Positions 59,982 through 64,000 of a stretch of 64,000 nucleotides of DNA are shown here, in pieces. The translations under genes were made by a program, and so were the position numbers. This DNA comes from Kiritimatiellia bacterium (lineage in GTDB: Bacteria > Verrucomicrobiota > Kiritimatiellia > UBA8416 > YA12-FULL-48-11), in NCBI GenBank assembly GCA_028716365.1, contig JAQUPZ010000008.1:124001-188000 (forward strand), in the 5' to 3' direction. The first letter of the stretch is position 1. Every line of letters starts with the position of its first letter. Below the pieces are notes generated by a model. That model did not search any database and was not told the DNA's origin. It was given only the letters and a program-made list of their open reading frames with translations.

Positions 59982-62618
59982 ATGAACCGAAGAGATTTTA
60001 TAAGAACATTGGCCATCAGTTCTGCTTCATTGATCTCAGCCGGTTTTACCGGATGTCAAAAGCTTGGAATCACGACTGAATCTAAAAAGTATATCAGCGG
60101 CAAATTCGAGTTTGATTTATTTAATAATCCTGATTCGTTCTATCGACCGGCATATTTCTGGTGCTGGAATTATTCCATAACCAGGGAAATAATTTCGAAA
60201 CAGCTGGCGGATATGAACGTACATGGTGCCCGCAGCGTATGCCTTCATCCGTTGCCAAAAGCATTCCGGCCAAATACCATGTTTACGCTGATGGAGCCGG
60301 ACTACATGACTCCAGCCTATCTTGACATGTATCGTTATGCAGTCGAGCAGTGCCAGAAGTTGAATATGAAGATGTATCTCTATGACGAAGGAGGATGGCC
60401 ATCAGGAGCCTGTCTGGGGCAGGTGGTTGAGCAGAATCCAGAGCTTATCTACAAACAACTTGCCAGGCAACTTTTAACGCCAAAGAAGGGAAGCACCTTC
60501 AGCATTCCTGACAGTTGTCTGTCTGCGTTCCTTTACCAGGGAGATGCAAAAATCAGGCAGTTGGCTCCGGGAACAACAGGTACCATTAATATCGATAATG
60601 CACGCATAATGTTGTTTGATGTGAAGAAGGGAAACACATGGTGGCCATACCAGTACCCGGACCTGCTTAATCCTAAATCTACGCAGGAATTCCTGAGGCT
60701 TACACATGAAAAATATAAAAATACCGTTGGCGCTTACTTTGGAAATACAATCAAGATAACTTTCACTGACGAAGCACAGGCAGCCAATCCCGGATGGACA
60801 GACGATATCGTTACAGATTTCAGGGATAAGTATGGATACGACCTCCGGAATGAATTGCCGTCAATTTTTGAAGGTGACAGCGAACATGACAGGAAAGTAC
60901 GCATTGATTACTTCAACTGGTGGTCGCAGAGAAATGCGGATGCCTACTATGGCCAGATACAGGAATGGTGTCACCGGAATAATCTGCTGTCCAGCGGGCA
61001 TTTGAACGGTGAGGATGCTACGGTCTTTGCACGTAAATATGGTTATGGTCATCCATTACGTTGCCTGAGAAGAATGGACGTTCCCGGAGTGGATGTAATA
61101 TGGCGTCAGCTATGGCCGGGAGGTAATAATCATCATTTCCCCAAGTATGCCTCAACAGTGGCACACCAGGGTGGAAAGCCATGGGTGCTAAGTGAATCAT
61201 GTGCGGTTTATGGCAGTGGTTTGACTCCCGAGCAGATGAAATGGGTATCAGATTATCAATACGTCAGAGGTGTTAATTTGCTGGTGATAAGCAATTATCC
61301 CCAGTCAACAAGGGATTATTTCCTGGGAGGATGCAGGCCCCTGTTTGGTCCAGGTCATCCATTCTGGAGATATCTGGGCCATTACCACGATTACATAGGG
61401 AGGTTGAGTTACCTTCTAAGCCTTGGAAGTCCGTGCATTAAAACAGCTCTATATTATCCGATAAAGGACATTTGGGCGGGAGGTTCGGAATTGGACGCGG
61501 TGTGTTCTTCAAATGATGAACTGGCCAGGGTTCTTCTTGAGAACCAGTGTGATTTCGATTTCATAGACGATGATGTCCTGGAAAACAATTCCACGAAGAT
61601 AGTTGAACAACACCTTGAAGTTGGCCCGATGCGCTATGACTTGGTTTGTGTGTCGCGTAACGCATATATGTCTGATAAATCGATCTCGAAATTGGAACAG
61701 TTTATTAATGCGGGTGGAAAGGTGTTATGGGTTGACAGTGCTGTCGGAGGACAAAAACCCAGGGGAATAACAAAGACTACTGTTTCTCAATTGCCTTCCC
61801 TCTTGACACCAACTGTCGCGCTTAAGTCTCCAAATACAAATATTCGGGTATGCAAAAGGGTTCTTGCCAATGGCGCTGTTTACTTTGTGACAAATGAAGA
61901 TGCTCGTGAAACGTCCTGTACTATGCAGTTCAACGAATCACGCCCGATAGTACAGTTTGATCCAGAGACCGGTAAATGCTGGGTACCTTCACGGGCATTG
62001 AAAACTTCCAAAGGCTGGGAAATATCCATTGACCTTAAGTTTGCAGGATCGTGTGTATTCATCTTCACTGATGATTTTCTGTCACCCACGCCGGAACCGG
62101 CAATCCCCGCCAGGGTGCTTCAGACAATTTCTGATGGCTGGTCCTGCCGTAAAACCACCGGGTTCATGATAGGTGATCATGATATGGAAGTTCATGATCT
62201 TCCACGGGAACAATTGGTCAATATTACACTTGGCGACTGGAGACAGGTCATAGGAAATATTTACTCCGGTGATGTGGAGTATATTGTGAAATTCAACTGT
62301 ACAACAGACGCAGCAAAGAATGCACGGGTACTTAATCTGGGAGATGTACGTTATGTTTGTCAGGCCTGGTTAAATGAAGAACCTTTAGGAAAAAAACTTT
62401 GGCAGCCATTTTTATATGATATAAGGGGGAAGATCAGAAATGGTAATAACATTCTTAAAGTTATTGTGACCAATACCCTTGCAAATCAATATACAAATAC
62501 TAAAGCTCTTGAAAAATGGCCTGCTAAGAAGCTTGGCCCTTATCATAGTCGGACGCTTGGATTTGAAAAAGATACAGTTGCCAGTGGATTATTTGGACCC
62601 GTAACTATTGAATATTAA
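59982..62618 (+). CDS. Exported GH106-like glycoside hydrolase
   Basis: An 878-residue protein. The N-terminus MNRRDFIRTLAISSASLISA is a twin-arginine signal ending in a lipobox (GFTGC). The catalytic region resembles GH106 alpha-L-rhamnosidase-type barrels: RPAYFWCWNYSITREIISKQLADMN (opening), LYDEGGWPSGACLG, the acidic FTDEAQAANPGW, WVLSESCAVYGSG with Glu, and MKWVSDYQYVRGVNLLV. The C-terminal 200 residues form a beta-sandwich (RVLNLGDVRYVCQAWLNEEP). Rhamnosidase activity is a guess from family likeness; many relatives are uncharacterised. No ribosome site is visible. It is 42 bp from the next isomerase gene and likely cotranscribed with it. Confidence 0.78.
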   Translation: MNRRDFIRTLAISSASLISAGFTGCQKLGITTESKKYISGKFEFDLFNNPDSFYRPAYFWCWNYSITREIISKQLADMNVHGARSVCLHPLPKAFRPNTMFTLMEPDYMTPAYLDMYRYAVEQCQKLNMKMYLYDEGGWPSGACLGQVVEQNPELIYKQLARQLLTPKKGSTFSIPDSCLSAFLYQGDAKIRQLAPGTTGTINIDNARIMLFDVKKGNTWWPYQYPDLLNPKSTQEFLRLTHEKYKNTVGAYFGNTIKITFTDEAQAANPGWTDDIVTDFRDKYGYDLRNELPSIFEGDSEHDRKVRIDYFNWWSQRNADAYYGQIQEWCHRNNLLSSGHLNGEDATVFARKYGYGHPLRCLRRMDVPGVDVIWRQLWPGGNNHHFPKYASTVAHQGGKPWVLSESCAVYGSGLTPEQMKWVSDYQYVRGVNLLVISNYPQSTRDYFLGGCRPLFGPGHPFWRYLGHYHDYIGRLSYLLSLGSPCIKTALYYPIKDIWAGGSELDAVCSSNDELARVLLENQCDFDFIDDDVLENNSTKIVEQHLEVGPMRYDLVCVSRNAYMSDKSISKLEQFINAGGKVLWVDSAVGGQKPRGITKTTVSQLPSLLTPTVALKSPNTNIRVCKRVLANGAVYFVTNEDARETSCTMQFNESRPIVQFDPETGKCWVPSRALKTSKGWEISIDLKFAGSCVFIFTDDFLSPTPEPAIPARVLQTISDGWSCRKTTGFMIGDHDMEVHDLPREQLVNITLGDWRQVIGNIYSGDVEYIVKFNCTTDAAKNARVLNLGDVRYVCQAWLNEEPLGKKLWQPFLYDIRGKIRNGNNILKVIVTNTLANQYTNTKALEKWPAKKLGPYHSRTLGFEKDTVASGLFGPVTIEY

Positions 62619-62660
62619 TTTTCAAGTGATTTTAGATATTGCTTACAGAAAGGTCATATT

Positions 62661-63545
62661 ATGCAACGAATACTGTTAACTCTGGTGATTTTGTTCTCCG
62701 CAGCGATTTGCACGGCGGCGGAAAATACTCCCGTGCCCTCACGGCAGGACGCCATTGCGGCGCTTGAGAAACTCAACTGGAAATTATCCGTCTCGGGGTA
62801 CTCGTTCCGGAAATTCACTTTTTTCGAGACAGTGGATAAAGTGGCGGAACTGGGTGTGAAAAACATCGAAGGTTTTAATTTCCAGCAAATCAGCAAGGAC
62901 ATCAAAACCAAGCTCAATCCGGCAACCATGTCGGATGAGGAAATAAACACCGTCAAAGCGAAACTCGACTCGGCCGGGCTGAAACTCATCGCGTTGTACT
63001 ACGGTTCGTTTCCCGCCGACGAAGCCGCCTGCCGCAGGGTTTTCGAACGTAGCAAGATGCTTGGTGTCAAGTATTTCGTCAGCGAACCGGACCCGGCAAT
63101 TCTGCCAATGCTGGACAAATGCGCAAAGGAATACGACATGATTGTCGGACTGCATGGTCACAGCAAGAAAAGCTCTCCCAACACGTGGCATCCCGAACTG
63201 GTCCTCAAACGTATTGAAGCGCTTTCACCCGCCATCGGTGCATTCAGCGATACGGGTCACTGGATTCGCAGCGAACTGTATCCGTCCGAAGGGGCCGCCA
63301 TCCTCAAAGACCGTAATGTCGGCGTCGAACTCCATGACCTGCACGAGTTTAATTCCGAGGGGCACGACGTTCCGCTTGGTACCGGCGTGGGCAAAATTGC
63401 CGATTACCTCAAGACCATGTCACAGGTGAAAAAAAGCCAGTTCCTGATCAGTGTCGATTACACTTCGAATCCGGACAATCCGTTGGATGACATTCGTAAG
63501 TGCATCGAATTCATCGACCGCACGGTCATCAACCTTTGCAAATAA
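62661..63545 (+). CDS. Exported sugar phosphate isomerase/epimerase family protein
   Basis: A 294-residue protein with a signal peptide (MQRILLTLVILFSAAICTAA). The TIM barrel includes KVAELGVKNIEGFNFQQI, then MIVGLHGHSKK, then GAFSDTGHWIRSELYPSEGA with the Asp/His metal side, and VGVELHDLHEFNSEGHDV; the usual final Glu strand reads LISVDYTSN, so one of the four typical metal ligands appears to be Asp rather than Glu. A GAAAGG site lies about seven bases before the ATG. It differs from the Tat-type isomerase at 28494 by its Sec signal. It is probably cotranscribed with the upstream GH106-like gene. Confidence 0.85.
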   Translation: MQRILLTLVILFSAAICTAAENTPVPSRQDAIAALEKLNWKLSVSGYSFRKFTFFETVDKVAELGVKNIEGFNFQQISKDIKTKLNPATMSDEEINTVKAKLDSAGLKLIALYYGSFPADEAACRRVFERSKMLGVKYFVSEPDPAILPMLDKCAKEYDMIVGLHGHSKKSSPNTWHPELVLKRIEALSPAIGAFSDTGHWIRSELYPSEGAAILKDRNVGVELHDLHEFNSEGHDVPLGTGVGKIADYLKTMSQVKKSQFLISVDYTSNPDNPLDDIRKCIEFIDRTVINLCK

Positions 63546-63590
63546 TACGTAACGGGTAATATTTGTTGTAGCCATGCCTGCCGGTCGCAA

Positions 63591-64000
63591 TTACACGAAA
63601 TAGGCAACACCCGTGCTCCCGAAGAATACGCCCAGACCTACCAGCACCAATCCGCAAAAAACAAACAACGCACGATAGACCCATGGCGGACATATTCGAC
63701 GACCCGATGCGACGGCGGCCGAGACGATGCTATACCAGGCCAGATCGGAAAGAATGTGGCCCATATAGAAACTGACGATGCCGGCGGCGCCTAGTTTAAG
63801 CGCCGTTGCTGCAAGACCCAGACCGATCGTCGCCCACCACAACGTCCAGTATGGGTTTGAAATCGACGTGATGATGCCAGTCAGGACGGGCCCGCGAATG
63901 GCCATACGCGAATCCCCGTGATCACTCAGCGCTTTTTCAACAGCTGCCTTCGCTGTCAGGGCCATATGCGTCCCCATTACCAGGAGTAGAAAACCACCAA
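63591..64000 (-). CDS. LysE-family exporter, partial (start outside window)
   Basis: The frame runs from the stop at 63591 to the window end without interruption. The visible ~136 residues hold at least three hydrophobic segments and the LysE/RhtB signature region GIITSISNPYWTLWWATIGLG, the conserved N-P-x-x-x-x-W loop. LysE-type proteins export amino acids or other small metabolites. The N-terminal part is missing. It is convergent with the isomerase gene, whose stop is 45 bp away. Confidence 0.8.
   Translation of the reverse strand, partial: GGFLLLVMGTHMALTAKAAVEKALSDHGDSRMAIRGPVLTGIITSISNPYWTLWWATIGLGLAATALKLGAAGIVSFYMGHILSDLAWYSIVSAAVASGRRICPPWVYRALFVFCGLVLVGLGVFFGSTGVAYFV

Noticed and set aside
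1-64000. CRISPR arrays, rRNA genes or complete insertion sequences
   Set aside because: I saw no regularly spaced repeats, rRNA-like sequence or transposase gene with terminal inverted repeats.

Overview
The window reads as a chromosomal segment of a heterotrophic, glycan-degrading bacterium of the PVC type (Lentisphaerota, Kiritimatiellota or Verrucomicrobiota; Planctomycetota and neighbouring phyla cannot be excluded). The basis is gene content: Tat-exported Gfo/Idh/MocA oxidoreductases, TIM-barrel sugar isomerase/epimerases, a DUF4838 protein, GH84-like and GH106-like glycosidases, a neutral-ceramidase-like protein, and a MoxR/DUF58/BatA/giant coiled-coil operon. No rRNA or taxonomic marker is present, so this is inference.

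Layout. 1-2.0 kb: the end of a sugar isomerase and a tagaturonate epimerase (uxaE-like), pointing to uronate catabolism. 2.0-4.3 kb: small proteins and two related long palindromic elements. 4.35-12.97 kb (minus strand): a glycan-use operon of a secreted six-hairpin glycosidase-like protein, a sodium:solute symporter, a GATase-like protein, a GH84-like hexosaminidase and a ceramidase-like protein, divergent from an AraC-type regulator (13.1 kb). 13.96-26.75 kb (minus): a tightly packed six-gene operon of MoxR ATPase, DUF58, BatA/VWA, a second VWA/GATase-like protein, a 1691-residue coiled-coil membrane protein and a prenyltransferase-fold secreted protein. 27-31.8 kb: Gfo/Idh/MocA, isomerase and DUF4838 genes. 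31.9-39.6 kb: an NHL/transglutaminase/TPR giant with a small partner, divergent from a CHASE2 adenylate cyclase across overlapping promoters, then an RbsD/FucU-like lipoprotein. 39.8-46.2 kb (minus): an ArsR-controlled RND efflux operon (ArsR, TolC, adaptor, pump, PII-like, YgaP-like membrane protein).

46.4-53.0 kb is an AT-rich genomic island at a tRNA-Ala(CGC) gene. A 71-bp perfect direct repeat, which includes the 5' half of the tRNA, bounds about 5.5 kb. Inside are a decayed tyrosine recombinase, an HTH protein, two orphan genes, and a three-gene cassette: an unknown helical protein, a HEXXH/EXXXD zinc-peptidase-like protein, and a dCTP-deaminase/dUTPase-fold protein. This cassette is my best candidate for an undescribed (possibly antiviral) system. 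Further degenerate copies of the attachment region to the right indicate repeated insertion at this locus.

53-64 kb: a SpoIIAA-like protein, a palindrome cluster, two stand-alone receiver proteins, then a run of exported catabolic or unknown genes (alpha/beta hydrolase, M55 D-aminopeptidase, a Cys-rich duplicated-domain Tat lipoprotein, Gfo/Idh/MocA, GH106-like glycosidase, isomerase) and the end of a LysE-family exporter.

Motif and palindrome statements were read directly from the sequence. Family names rest on motif memory without database searches.
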